Origin: UBA7328 sp002471345
GTDB lineage: Bacteria; Bacteroidota; Bacteroidia; Chitinophagales; Saprospiraceae
Direction of reading: 5' to 3'
DNA length: 64,000 nt
NCBI GenBank assembly: GCA_964011275.1
Contig: CAXGOB010000002.1
Span: 62,001-126,000 of the forward strand
Both the position numbers and the translations under genes were made by a program. Each line of letters starts with the position of its first letter. The first letter of the stretch is position 1. The notes under the pieces were generated by a model. It was not told the origin of the DNA and made no database searches. It was given only the letters and a program-made list of their open reading frames with translations. This document shows positions 18,713 through 27,254 of the stretch, in pieces.

Positions 18713-19042
18713 ATGAAACGTACTAAAGTAACGTTTAGCGAAGCTAAACTGAATTATTCTTGTGATCTAATGCGCGCACTTGCACACCCTTTGAGGTTGC
18801 GCATATTGGAGTATATTGACGATGAAGGTGAGACTAATGTGAATAAGATTTACAGGTCACTGAATATTGAGCAATCTATCACTTCCCAGCATTTAAGAGT
18901 TCTAAGGTTAGCTGATGTTGTGCAATGCGAAAGAGAAGGCAAAATGGTAGTCTACAAGATCAAGTATGATGTAGTAACCAAAGCTGAAACAGCTCTCAAT
19001 AACTTTTTAGCTAAAGAAAAAGAACTAACTAATAGGGTCTGA
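18713..19042 (+). CDS. ArsR/SmtB-type winged-helix transcriptional regulator (second of two)
   Basis: A 109-residue winged-helix regulator, paralogous to the gene before it (shared pattern: A-x-x-x-x-LR-x-RI, EQS-x-x-SQHL-x-x-LR, V-x-x-x-R-x-GK). The recognition helix is SITSQHLRVLRLA and the wing REGKMVVYKI. It also lacks the CxC metal-binding motif; isolated cysteines occur in YSCDLM and VQCERE. The last 18 bases overlap the convergent lspA gene. It has its own promoter box and an unrelated inverted repeat, so the two regulators are probably controlled separately. Confidence 0.87.
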   Translation: MKRTKVTFSEAKLNYSCDLMRALAHPLRLRILEYIDDEGETNVNKIYRSLNIEQSITSQHLRVLRLADVVQCEREGKMVVYKIKYDVVTKAETALNNFLAKEKELTNRV

Positions 19043-19759
19043 TTCTACTTTTGGCAATTCTTTTATTTCTACTTCTTCCTTTTTTGTGGGTTTGAACAGG
19101 AAATTATGATAGAATAATATGATCATAAGTACTCCAACGGTTATTGAAGAATCAGCAACGTTAAATACAGGTCTGAAGAATTCGAAACTATCACCTCCAA
19201 AGAATGGTAACCATTGGGGCAAAGTAGTATCAACCAATGGAAAGTAAAACATATCTACTACTCTTCCGAATAAAAAATCCGAATACCCTCCTGCATCAGG
19301 AAACATCTCAGATACTACATTTGTATGTATTGGCGAATTAGAAAATATAACTCCATAAATAGCGCTATCAATTATATTCCCGATAGCCCCAGCCAAAATC
19401 ATAGAAAATGCTACAATTAGCCCTTTGGGCTCTTTTGCTCTTATTAAATCCATTAATAAATAGATTAAAAAGCCGACCATTACTAGGCGAAATATACTTA
19501 AGAGAATCTTTCCACCTCTTGGGCTTAAAATAATACCCTTACAATTCCCATCGTCTCCTCTTACACCAATGCATTTATTACCAAAGGTGATACCAAAAGC
19601 CATTCCCTCATTCTCAATAAAATGTAGCTGAGCCCAATCCTGACCAGCAATTTTATAACTTTCACCATAGTGAAAATTAGTTTTGATGTATATTTTAAGA
19701 GCTTGATCTATTACTAATACTGATAATAGAACTAAAAACACAAGATAGGTCCGCTTCAA
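19025..19759 (-). CDS. lspA: Lipoprotein signal peptidase (signal peptidase II)
   Basis: Inner-membrane aspartyl peptidase that cleaves signal peptides of prolipoproteins before the lipid-modified cysteine, serving the many lipoproteins in this window. Catalytic aspartates lie in GNIIDSA and FNVADSS. At 244 residues it is longer than the E. coli enzyme because of inserted loops, as is usual in Bacteroidota. The TTG start at 19759 is chosen because the first membrane helix begins at once. A TraR/DksA gene lies 65 bases upstream; the gene end overlaps the convergent ArsR gene. Confidence 0.95.
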   Translation of the reverse strand: MKRTYLVFLVLLSVLVIDQALKIYIKTNFHYGESYKIAGQDWAQLHFIENEGMAFGITFGNKCIGVRGDDGNCKGIILSPRGGKILLSIFRLVMVGFLIYLLMDLIRAKEPKGLIVAFSMILAGAIGNIIDSAIYGVIFSNSPIHTNVVSEMFPDAGGYSDFLFGRVVDMFYFPLVDTTLPQWLPFFGGDSFEFFRPVFNVADSSITVGVLMIILFYHNFLFKPTKKEEVEIKELPKVESDPIS

Positions 19760-19824
19760 ATCTCTATAATTTGAAGCAAAAGTATGTAAAAGACTAGATA
19801 GAATATATCTGAGAACGAATTTAA

Positions 19825-20202
19825 CTAAGCTCTAGCTTCTTTTGCTTTTATGCTTAATGTGGCATGAGGTACAGCACGTAGACGTTCTTTAGAGATTAAC
19901 TCACCTGAGTCTCTGCATACGCCATAGACCTTGTTTTTAATACGGAGACTAGCATTTTCAAGATGGTGTATTAACTTCCTTTGTCTACTGGCCATGGTAG
20001 ATATTCTTTCACTTTCCACAGTTGAGGTACCATCATCCAAGCCTTTTAACTTAGAATCATTATTAGCACCCATAGCCTTGATTTGGTTTAGGTAATATTC
20101 TAATTGCTCTTGAGCTTGGGATATTTTTTCATGGATTAGTTGTTCAAATTCAGCAAGTTCTTCATCGCTGTATCTTTTTGTGATTTTAGTAGAATTACTC
20201 AT
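19825..20202 (-). CDS. TraR/DksA-family protein with degenerate zinc finger
   Basis: A 125-residue protein with an N-terminal coiled-coil half and a C-terminal DksA-type finger. Of the four zinc cysteines only one remains: the finger reads YGVCRDSGELISKERL and ends PHATLS, with Asp/Ser and Ser at the other positions. DksA proteins bind the RNA polymerase secondary channel and tune rRNA promoters, often with ppGpp. Zinc-less forms upstream of lspA are common in Bacteroidota. Position suggests co-transcription with lspA. Whether it keeps polymerase binding is unknown. Confidence 0.85.
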   Translation of the reverse strand: MSNSTKITKRYSDEELAEFEQLIHEKISQAQEQLEYYLNQIKAMGANNDSKLKGLDDGTSTVESERISTMASRQRKLIHHLENASLRIKNKVYGVCRDSGELISKERLRAVPHATLSIKAKEARA

Positions 20203-20324
20203 AGCCTTCAGTCTTATTGATTATTAGGACAATTTTTTTGCCAAAAAAGTTCCAGAGGTCACAAAAAGACTTTAATCGTGTAATTTTTATAAGAAACTAG
20301 CAACTTTGGCATGAGCCAATCTGT

Positions 20325-23129
20325 CTAGTTTAGTTTTTCCTCAAGAAATTTTCCTGTATATGACCTTTTGACTTTTCTCAATTCAATGGGCTTACCTTGA
20401 AACAATAATTCACCTCCTTTACCACCACCGAGAGGGCCTAAATCAACTACCCAATCTGCAGATGAAATAACATCCAAATTATGCTCTACAATTAAAACAG
20501 TATGACCTGAATCCACTAACTGGTTCATAGCCATAAGTAACTTATTGATATCATCAAAGTGTAACCCTGTTGTCGGTTCATCAAATATGAAAAATGTATG
20601 AGGGGCTCTTTTTTCCAAAATTAAAAATGACGCTAATTTTACACGTTGAGCTTCTCCTCCTGATAGCGTACTCGAAGATTGTCCTAACTTGACATACCCA
20701 AGTCCCACATCATCTAGTGGTTTTATTCTTTTGTAGATTTCTTTTTGATCTTGAAAAAATTCCAATGCCTCTTCAATACTCATTTCTAGTATATCATGGA
20801 TGTTCTTTCCTTGATACTTAACATCTAATACTTCCTGCTTAAATCTTTTACCTTTACAATCCTCGCATTGTAACTTTACATCAGCTAAAAATTGCATCTC
20901 TATAGTAATCTCTCCTTCACCTTTACAGTTTTCACATCTACCTGCATCTACATTAAATGAAAAATGCTTCGCTTCATATCCTTTGATCTTAGAAGATTGT
21001 TGAGCAGCCATTAGCTTTCTGATACCATCATATGCTTTGGTATAAGTCGCTGGATTGCTTCTTGATGACTTTCCAATAGGACTCTGACTTATCAATTCTA
21101 CAGCTTTGATAAGAGTAAGGTCTCCTACTAGATCTTTATATAAACCCAATTTTGTTGTGGTAATTTCACCAATTGCATGTTGGAGAGCAGGATATAGGAT
21201 TTTTTTTACTAGAGTTGTTTTACCTGAACCAGACACTCCGGAAATAACTGATATAGCATTTAATGGGATGGTTACGTCAATATTTTTAAGATTGTGCTGA
21301 CGAGCTCCTTTAATCTCAATTTTGTTGGTAAATTTTTCTCTTTTCATACGATCTACACCCACTCTTCTTTCTCCACTCAGATATTCTTTAGTGAGGCTCT
21401 TTTTTAAAGATATCAACTTTTTGAAAGGTCCATTGTATACCACGTATCCTCCATGAATACCAGCTTTCGGGCCTATATCAATAATGTGATCTGCATTTCT
21501 GATAATTTCTTCTTCGTGCTCTACTACAATAACTGTGTTTCCTAGGTCTCTGAGATTTTTAAGAACCTCAACAAGCTTACTTGTATCCTTTGGATGTAGA
21601 CCTATACTAGGTTCATCAAGAATATAAAGCGAACTTGTCAAATTGCTACCTAATGTTCTGGTAATGTTGATTCGTTGTGTTTCTCCACCGCTTAATGTGT
21701 TACTAATTCTATCCAAAGTTAGATATCCTAATCCTATGTCACACATCACACCGAGTCTTGCATTAATCTCTGTGAGCAATCTATCAGCTACTTGACTCTG
21801 ATAATCATCTAGGTTTATATTTTCAAAAAATTCTTTGAGATCTTCTATCGGTAGATTGATTAGATCTGTTATACTTTTTTCAGCAATTTTTACATAAGAT
21901 GATTCCTTTCTTAATCTTCCTCCTTTGCATTCTCCACAGACTGTTCTACCTCTATATCGAGCCAACATCACCCTATTCTGAATTTTGTAAGTCTTTTGTT
22001 CTAATTCCTTGAAAAAATCATTAATTCCATCAAAATGTGAATTTCCAGTCCAGAGTAATTCGTATTCCTCTTTTGTGAAGTCTTCTATTGGCTTGTGTAC
22101 AGGAAAATCAAAGTGATGTGCCGCATTGATCAATTGTTTTTGAAACCAGCTATTCTTTTCACCTCTCCAACATACTATAGCTCCATCATAAACAGAAGCC
22201 GATTCATCCGGAATTACTTTTTTAGGATCTATGCCCAGGACTTTTCCATAGCCTTCACATTTTGGACATGCACCATAAGGGTTATTGTAATTAAAAAGTT
22301 GGTTGACAGGTTCTAAAAATGTGATGCCATCCATTTCAAATCTATTATTGAAACTTCTAGTTTCAGCTTCCACTATCTCAATTGTACACTCACCTTCGCC
22401 TTCATAGAATGCAGTATTTATACTATCTGCAATTCGCTTTTGATTTTCCTTATCATCATTAATACTGAATCGATCAATGAGAATTTTTAAATGATCAGCT
22501 ACATCTCCTAATGTCATTTTAAGTATGGCCGCCTTTGAGTCAAGGATATCTTCTATTTGCACTAATTCACCATCCCGTTGGACACGAGTGTACCCTTTTT
22601 GAAGTAATAACTCCAATTGCTTTTTAAGCAATCTATCATGATATCTTTTTACAAATGGCGCAAAAAGTTGAGCTCTCTTACCTTGATGTCCAGAAATAAA
22701 ATCTGTTACATCACTCACATGATGCTTTCTTACTAAATCCCCAGAAACAGGGCTATAAGTACGGCCTGTAGTAGCATAAAGTAATCTCATATAATCGTAG
22801 ACTTCAGTCATAGAACCTACTGTAGACCTATTATTTCCAGTGGTAACTTTTTGCTCTATAGCTATAGCTGGAGCAATCCCTTTTATAAAATCAATTTCTG
22901 GCTTTTTCATCCGGTTAAGAAACTGTCTTGCATACGAAGAAAGGCTTTCTACATAACGCCGTTGTCCTTCAGCATAAAGGGTATCCATAATTAAGGAAGA
23001 TTTACCTGATCCTGACACACCAGTAACAACTATCAGTTGTTTTTTGGGTATTAATAATTCAATATTCTTAAGATTATTAGATCTTGCACCCTTAATGTGA
23101 ATAATTTTCCGTGTATCTATTTCCTTCAC
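20325..23129 (-). CDS. uvrA: UvrABC excision nuclease subunit A
   Basis: Dimeric ABC-type ATPase that scans DNA for lesions and loads UvrB. The 934 residues contain two ATPase modules, each with a Walker A (GVSGSGKSS at 37-45 and GVSGSGKTT in the second half), two signature motifs (LSGGETQRI and LSGGEAQRV), and zinc fingers including CENCKGEGE/CEDCKGK. The length and single full set of domains fit canonical UvrA. GTG start at 23129. A TACATTTG box lies 21-28 bases upstream on the minus strand. Confidence 0.98.
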   Translation of the reverse strand: MKEIDTRKIIHIKGARSNNLKNIELLIPKKQLIVVTGVSGSGKSSLIMDTLYAEGQRRYVESLSSYARQFLNRMKKPEIDFIKGIAPAIAIEQKVTTGNNRSTVGSMTEVYDYMRLLYATTGRTYSPVSGDLVRKHHVSDVTDFISGHQGKRAQLFAPFVKRYHDRLLKKQLELLLQKGYTRVQRDGELVQIEDILDSKAAILKMTLGDVADHLKILIDRFSINDDKENQKRIADSINTAFYEGEGECTIEIVEAETRSFNNRFEMDGITFLEPVNQLFNYNNPYGACPKCEGYGKVLGIDPKKVIPDESASVYDGAIVCWRGEKNSWFQKQLINAAHHFDFPVHKPIEDFTKEEYELLWTGNSHFDGINDFFKELEQKTYKIQNRVMLARYRGRTVCGECKGGRLRKESSYVKIAEKSITDLINLPIEDLKEFFENINLDDYQSQVADRLLTEINARLGVMCDIGLGYLTLDRISNTLSGGETQRINITRTLGSNLTSSLYILDEPSIGLHPKDTSKLVEVLKNLRDLGNTVIVVEHEEEIIRNADHIIDIGPKAGIHGGYVVYNGPFKKLISLKKSLTKEYLSGERRVGVDRMKREKFTNKIEIKGARQHNLKNIDVTIPLNAISVISGVSGSGKTTLVKKILYPALQHAIGEITTTKLGLYKDLVGDLTLIKAVELISQSPIGKSSRSNPATYTKAYDGIRKLMAAQQSSKIKGYEAKHFSFNVDAGRCENCKGEGEITIEMQFLADVKLQCEDCKGKRFKQEVLDVKYQGKNIHDILEMSIEEALEFFQDQKEIYKRIKPLDDVGLGYVKLGQSSSTLSGGEAQRVKLASFLILEKRAPHTFFIFDEPTTGLHFDDINKLLMAMNQLVDSGHTVLIVEHNLDVISSADWVVDLGPLGGGKGGELLFQGKPIELRKVKRSYTGKFLEEKLN

Positions 23130-23149
23130 AATTTCTCTCTAAAAAATTC

Positions 23150-23157
23150 CAAATGTA
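23150..23157 (-). promoter_or_regulatory. Candidate uvrA -7 box (TACATTTG)
   Basis: CAAATGTA on the plus strand reads TACATTTG on the minus strand, fitting TAnnTTTG, 21 bases ahead of the uvrA GTG. No -33 TTG at the expected spacing is seen. The rest of the uvrA-sigma divergent region (23158-23409) is AT-rich with no other recognisable element. Confidence 0.4.
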
Positions 23158-23409
23158 CCGTAAACAAAGGACTCATGATATGAATTTCGAACATATCGGA
23201 ATTTTGCTAATTAGTTAAAAAAAAAAAGAAAATATATACTTAGGGTTGATATAATAGAAAATCTCCTTTTTATTTGCTCTATGTCTTTTGACATTAGAGA
23301 TTCTTTTCATATTTTTGTCGTAATTAAAATATAGATTGCCTATAGTCTGAACATCTACTCTTAAAATTTATAGCAAATATTATTTAGTCAATCTAAAATG
23401 CTTTAGAGT

Positions 23410-23997
23410 ATGAATGTTCAATCCCTTTCAGAGAAGGATCTTATCAACGGTTATTTAAAAGGTAATGAGAAAGCTTTCGAAGTATTGCTTACTCGTCACA
23501 AGAATAAAATATACACTTCAATTTATTTATTTGTAAAAGATCATGATCTCGCAAAAGACATCTTTCAAGAAGTTTTCATAAAAATTATTGATACTCTGCG
23601 CAGAGGAAAGTATAATCATGAAGGTAAATTCCTTCAATGGGCTATGCGAATCTCATATAACCTTTGTGTAGATTACTTTAGAAGATCAAAAAGAAGAACT
23701 AAAGTTTCTCCTTCTGAGACATTTGACATCTTTGATGTTTTAGAGGTCAAGGATGACAATATGGAGACAACTATCATCAAAGATCAGACGTATACAGCTA
23801 TAAGAAACCTTGTAGACCAACTACCCCCAGAGCAAAGAGAAGTAGTTATTTTAAGACATTATGCTGACATGAGTTTTAAAGAAATAGCAGCTCTAACAAG
23901 AGTAAGTATAAATACGGCTCTTGGAAGAATGAGGTATGCACTTATCAACATCAGAAAATCGATGGAAGAAAGTGGTGTCAAACTTCATTCATATTAA
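23410..23997 (+). CDS. ECF-type RNA polymerase sigma factor
   Basis: Sigma-70 family, extracytoplasmic-function group, 195 residues. Region 2 spans about residues 10-100 (AKDIFQEVFIKIIDTLRRG, then the -10 recognition part WAMRISYNLCVDYFRRSKR), and region 4 spans about 130-190 with the helix-turn-helix SFKEIAALTRVSINTALGRMR. No anti-sigma gene lies beside it, so it may be controlled at the transcription level or by a distant partner. A clear terminator follows at 24098. Confidence 0.92.
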   Translation: MNVQSLSEKDLINGYLKGNEKAFEVLLTRHKNKIYTSIYLFVKDHDLAKDIFQEVFIKIIDTLRRGKYNHEGKFLQWAMRISYNLCVDYFRRSKRRTKVSPSETFDIFDVLEVKDDNMETTIIKDQTYTAIRNLVDQLPPEQREVVILRHYADMSFKEIAALTRVSINTALGRMRYALINIRKSMEESGVKLHSY

Positions 23998-24097
23998 GCA
24001 AAAGAGCATCCATTAAATCGATGTTTTTTAGATTGTTCATTTAACTGAACTATTCAAACTCAATTTATTAAGAGGAAAATTATTATCCTAAAATATA

Positions 24098-24139
24098 AAG
24101 GTTATTTTAGAGATCAAATGACCTTTTTTTATTGTTTTT
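24098..24139 (+). terminator. Rho-independent terminator of the ECF sigma gene
   Basis: AAGGTTATTT (24098-24107) pairs with AAATGACCTT (24116-24125) across an eight-base loop, with a single G-T wobble, followed by a T-rich run. It lies 100 bases after the stop codon. Confidence 0.85.
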
Positions 24140-24194
24140 CTTAGGGCCATTAAGTTCTGAAAATTACCAAATAGGCAGCGAAATTAAGAAGCTA

Positions 24195-24300
24195 ATCGTT
24201 TTATGCGAGTATGAAACGATCATAAACCTCCTGGGCTTCTAAACTGTGTGAAAAAACTATAGTTACCGAAAAGATGCTAAATCCAGGAGGTTTACTTTTT
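24195..24300 (+). ncRNA. Candidate structured RNA: two adjacent hairpins ending in a T-tract
   Basis: Between the convergent sigma and isomerase genes (a 334-base gene-free stretch) lie two strong hairpins. The first pairs ATCGTTTTAT (24195-24204) with ATGAAACGAT (24211-24220). The second has perfect 12-base arms, TAAACCTCCTGG (24223-24234) and CCAGGAGGTTTA (24283-24294), with inner helices GCTTCT/AGATGC and AACT/AGTT, and is followed by CTTTTT. The sigma gene already has its own terminator upstream, so a second structured unit suggests a small RNA. It could also be an unusually long terminator. No TAnnTTTG promoter is visible. Confidence 0.4.
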
Positions 24301-24331
24301 CCCAAATCTTAGCAGTATTTGCTGCTCTATT

Positions 24332-25321
24332 TTAAACCTTGGCTAGTTCTCCTTTTAAGAAGTCTATTACATCTACTTCGATAGAATCCATTCCTCTTAA
24401 TTGAGAAAGATACCACGAAACCCAATCTCCTAAATAAACCAAATACATTGCTTTTTCTATAAGGTCATTTCCTTTAGAATAAACATTGATAATTGTGTCT
24501 GTATATTTAGAAAGTATCTGTTGATTGATCTCTATTCTTACATTATTCCTTTTAAAATCATCATCATTTCTGAGATAAATCACGGCTAGGTCTTGATTCT
24601 TATCTCTCCACCCTACTAATTCATTATGGTTCATTTCAGGTATGACATGATGCCAGCATAGAGCTTTTGAGTTTTCATTAATTTGTTGTCTAAGTCGAAC
24701 AGCCACTGATGACATTCTATCAGTTGTATAAATGATCGGGAGCTTATTGAACAATTTATCAGCTATCTCCTTAGCTTCTGTTTTTATAGCTTCTGACTTG
24801 GATTCAATAAGAGTTATTGAGCTTTTTATACTTTTTAGGCTTTCATCAGAAATAAGTCCCATTTTGAACATGACGCCCAATTGCTGAACAAGTGAAAACC
24901 CTAAGCATGCCCTGGGGGAAGGCCAGTCTCCTGGTACTTGAACAAAATCATAACCCTCTTCTTTTGCAATTTCAATTAGTTTTCCCCCCGATGATATAAC
25001 AACAATCTTAGCTCCACTTTTTTCTATTTGCTCAAAAGAATAAAGGGTTTCTTCAGTATTTCCAGAATAGGATGATGCAATGGCTAATGTATTTTGATCA
25101 ACGTATGCTGGAATGCTATACCCTTTACCTACGGTATAGGGTATTTTACATTCATCTCTGATGAATTCAGATACAAAGTCCGCTCCTATTCCAGAACCTC
25201 CCAACCCAGCAACGTATACTTTATGGATTTTATGGTCGTGAGAAGTTATTTTCGCTTTATCCGCAATTTGTAGTGCTTCTTCTAGCTGCTCAGGGAACCT
25301 GGCAATAAGTTGATCCATCAT
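24332..25321 (-). CDS. Bifunctional phosphoglucose/phosphomannose isomerase
   Basis: Two SIS domains in 329 residues. The N-terminal one carries GLGGSGIGADF and SSYSGNTEETL, which bind the sugar phosphate; the C-terminal part carries the family-specific motif EMNHNELVGW, containing the catalytic Glu and His. Archaeal and bacterial enzymes of this type interconvert glucose-6-P or mannose-6-P with fructose-6-P. It is placed divergently to the YraN gene. It may supply or replace classical Pgi in this organism, which cannot be judged from this window. Confidence 0.88.
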   Translation of the reverse strand: MMDQLIARFPEQLEEALQIADKAKITSHDHKIHKVYVAGLGGSGIGADFVSEFIRDECKIPYTVGKGYSIPAYVDQNTLAIASSYSGNTEETLYSFEQIEKSGAKIVVISSGGKLIEIAKEEGYDFVQVPGDWPSPRACLGFSLVQQLGVMFKMGLISDESLKSIKSSITLIESKSEAIKTEAKEIADKLFNKLPIIYTTDRMSSVAVRLRQQINENSKALCWHHVIPEMNHNELVGWRDKNQDLAVIYLRNDDDFKRNNVRIEINQQILSKYTDTIINVYSKGNDLIEKAMYLVYLGDWVSWYLSQLRGMDSIEVDVIDFLKGELAKV

Positions 25322-25498
25322 AATTTTTGCTTTCTACTAAGTTATTCTCAATATAGAATAATCTCTAATATGTGACTATTCAAGTCGCAAATATGATATA
25401 AAAAGAAAGGCCAGAATTGATTTCTTTTCACCTTATAATACAGTATGTTGATAAAGCAGTGCCATTGTATTAAATTAAGGCATCACTACTTACAAATA

Positions 25499-25858
25499 AT
25501 GTCAGATCATAACGAACTGGGACGAAAAGGTGAAGAAATAGCTTGTGAGCTACTTTTAAAAAAGAGTTATAGAATTTTAGAAAAAAATTGGAGATATAAA
25601 AAAGCAGAAATAGACATCATATGTGAGAAAAATGGTGTTCTAATTTTTGTAGAGGTAAAAACAAGAAGCACCCTGAAATTTGGTATGCCAGAGGACTTTG
25701 TCTCTTCAGCAAAAAGAAGCTTAATGTTTGGAGCTGCTAATGCCTATATGTTTGCTATCAATCATACTTGGGAAATAAGGTTTGATGTGATTTCAGTGCT
25801 CATGAATAGTAAACATCCGCCTAAGCTTACTCATTTCGAAGATGCTTTTTTTAGCTAG
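25499..25858 (+). CDS. YraN/UPF0102-family nuclease-like protein
   Basis: A 119-residue protein of the UPF0102 family, related to Holliday-junction-resolvase-type endonucleases. It carries GRKGEEIACELL at the start and the nuclease-like core AEIDIICEKNGVLIFVEVKTR with the D-(x)n-ExK arrangement. An in-frame start exists 54 bases upstream, but the ATG at 25499 gives the usual family N-terminus (SDHNELGRKGE). Biological role is unproven in any organism as far as I know. The Gfo/Idh gene follows after 47 bases. Confidence 0.87.
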   Translation: MSDHNELGRKGEEIACELLLKKSYRILEKNWRYKKAEIDIICEKNGVLIFVEVKTRSTLKFGMPEDFVSSAKRSLMFGAANAYMFAINHTWEIRFDVISVLMNSKHPPKLTHFEDAFFS

Positions 25859-25905
25859 AAAAGTATTCAAAAAGTCGTATTTTCTCCATCCAAAATAAAT
25901 AGGTT

Positions 25906-27252
25906 ATGGTTTTAAACGAAAGAAGAGAATTTGTAAAAAACACTGCATTACTTGGAGGTGGACTTTTTATTCCAAGTGCAATAACAAAACCATTTATTAG
26001 AGTTAATGACCGCATATTAAGAGTAGGTCTTATTGGGGCAAAAGGAATGGGATGGGGAAATGCCAAAAATGCTATTAAAGTTAAGAATGTAGAACTTGTA
26101 GCAATCTGTGATGTGGATCAGAATGTGATTAAAGAAAGAAGCGCAGAACACTATAAAGACAATTTCAAAAAACTGAAAACATACTCTGATTATAGAGATA
26201 TACTTTCTGACAATGAAATAGACATTGTAATCATTGGAACACCAGATCACTGGCATTGTAAAATGTTTTGTGACGCTATAGATGCAGGCAAACACGTCTA
26301 TGTAGAAAAGCCAATTGCGCTTACTATAGAAGAATGTAATCTTATGATAAAGGCTGCATCAAAAAGACCTGATCTAATGGTTCAGGTAGGCCAATGGCAA
26401 CGAAGTGGGCCTCACTATAGAAAAGCTATCGATATAGTACAAAGTGAAGTCTTAGGACAAATCAGGCTCGTAAAAACATGGGCATATCAAGGGTGGATGG
26501 AACCCGTAGACAGTTATCCAGATGAGAAGGCCCCTGAAGGTGTAGACTATAAAATGTGGCTCGGTCCTGCACCTGATAGACCTTTTAATAAAAACAGATT
26601 TCATTTCAATTTTAGGTGGTTCTGGGACTATGCAGGTGGCCTTATGACTGACTGGGGAGTACATGAAATAGATATAGCCCTTTACGCCATGAAGGCAAAT
26701 GCACCCAAATCTGTAATGGCTTCTGGTGGCAAACTGGCTTATCCTGATGATGCTTCAGAAACTCCAGATACATTACAAGCCATTTTTGAGTATGACAATT
26801 TTAATATGCTTTGGGAGCACGCCACAGGAATAGATGGAGGCCCATATGGGCGTACAGAAGGAATAGCTTTTATTGGGAACAATGGAACTCTGGTCGTAAA
26901 TCGAGGGGGATATGAAGTTTATGTAGAAAGCACTCATAAGTCATATAGTGATCTTGGTCAACCAAAAATGGAATCTATCGCCAAATTTGACAAACCTCAG
27001 GATTTGAACTATCTCGCCCTACACTGGGAAAATTTTATTGAGGCTATAGATAAAAAAGATCCTTCTATCCTAAATACCCCTTTGGTTTCAGGTAGCGTTG
27101 CAGCTGTCAATGCGATGATGGGTAACATAGCATATCACACCGGCAGAAAAATTTATTGGAATTCAGACACATCGAATTTTGGGGATGATAAAGAAGCAAA
27201 TGCTCTAATGACCAATGACTATCATCATGGTTGGCAAAAACCTAAGGTTTAG
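25906..27252 (+). CDS. Exported Gfo/Idh/MocA-family oxidoreductase
   Basis: NAD(P)-dependent sugar oxidoreductase, 448 residues. The N-terminus (NERREFVKNTALLGGG) looks like a Tat-type leader with a short RR motif. It is followed by a Rossmann fold (VGLIGAKGMGWGNA), the family EKPIAL motif and a C-terminal domain with the catalytic-type HEIDIALY. Family members oxidise or reduce sugar carbons, often the C3 position of glycosides. Its stop faces the stop of the last UnbV gene with only two bases between. Given the DUF1080 enzyme across the locus, a 3-keto-sugar role is possible but not shown. Confidence 0.87.
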   Translation: MVLNERREFVKNTALLGGGLFIPSAITKPFIRVNDRILRVGLIGAKGMGWGNAKNAIKVKNVELVAICDVDQNVIKERSAEHYKDNFKKLKTYSDYRDILSDNEIDIVIIGTPDHWHCKMFCDAIDAGKHVYVEKPIALTIEECNLMIKAASKRPDLMVQVGQWQRSGPHYRKAIDIVQSEVLGQIRLVKTWAYQGWMEPVDSYPDEKAPEGVDYKMWLGPAPDRPFNKNRFHFNFRWFWDYAGGLMTDWGVHEIDIALYAMKANAPKSVMASGGKLAYPDDASETPDTLQAIFEYDNFNMLWEHATGIDGGPYGRTEGIAFIGNNGTLVVNRGGYEVYVESTHKSYSDLGQPKMESIAKFDKPQDLNYLALHWENFIEAIDKKDPSILNTPLVSGSVAAVNAMMGNIAYHTGRKIYWNSDTSNFGDDKEANALMTNDYHHGWQKPKV

Positions 27253-27254
27253 GA

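Noticed and set aside
20290..20325. Short hairpin TTGGC-TCAT-GCCAA after uvrA
   Set aside because: Five base pairs with no T-tract on either side; too weak to call a terminator.
24223..24294. Miniature transposon with 12-base terminal inverted repeats
   Set aside because: Only 72 bases long, no target-site duplication beside the repeats, no second copy in the window; a folded RNA or terminator fits better.
24310..24330. AGCAG/CTGCT hairpin next to the isomerase stop
   Set aside because: Five pairs only and no T-run on the minus strand where termination would be needed.
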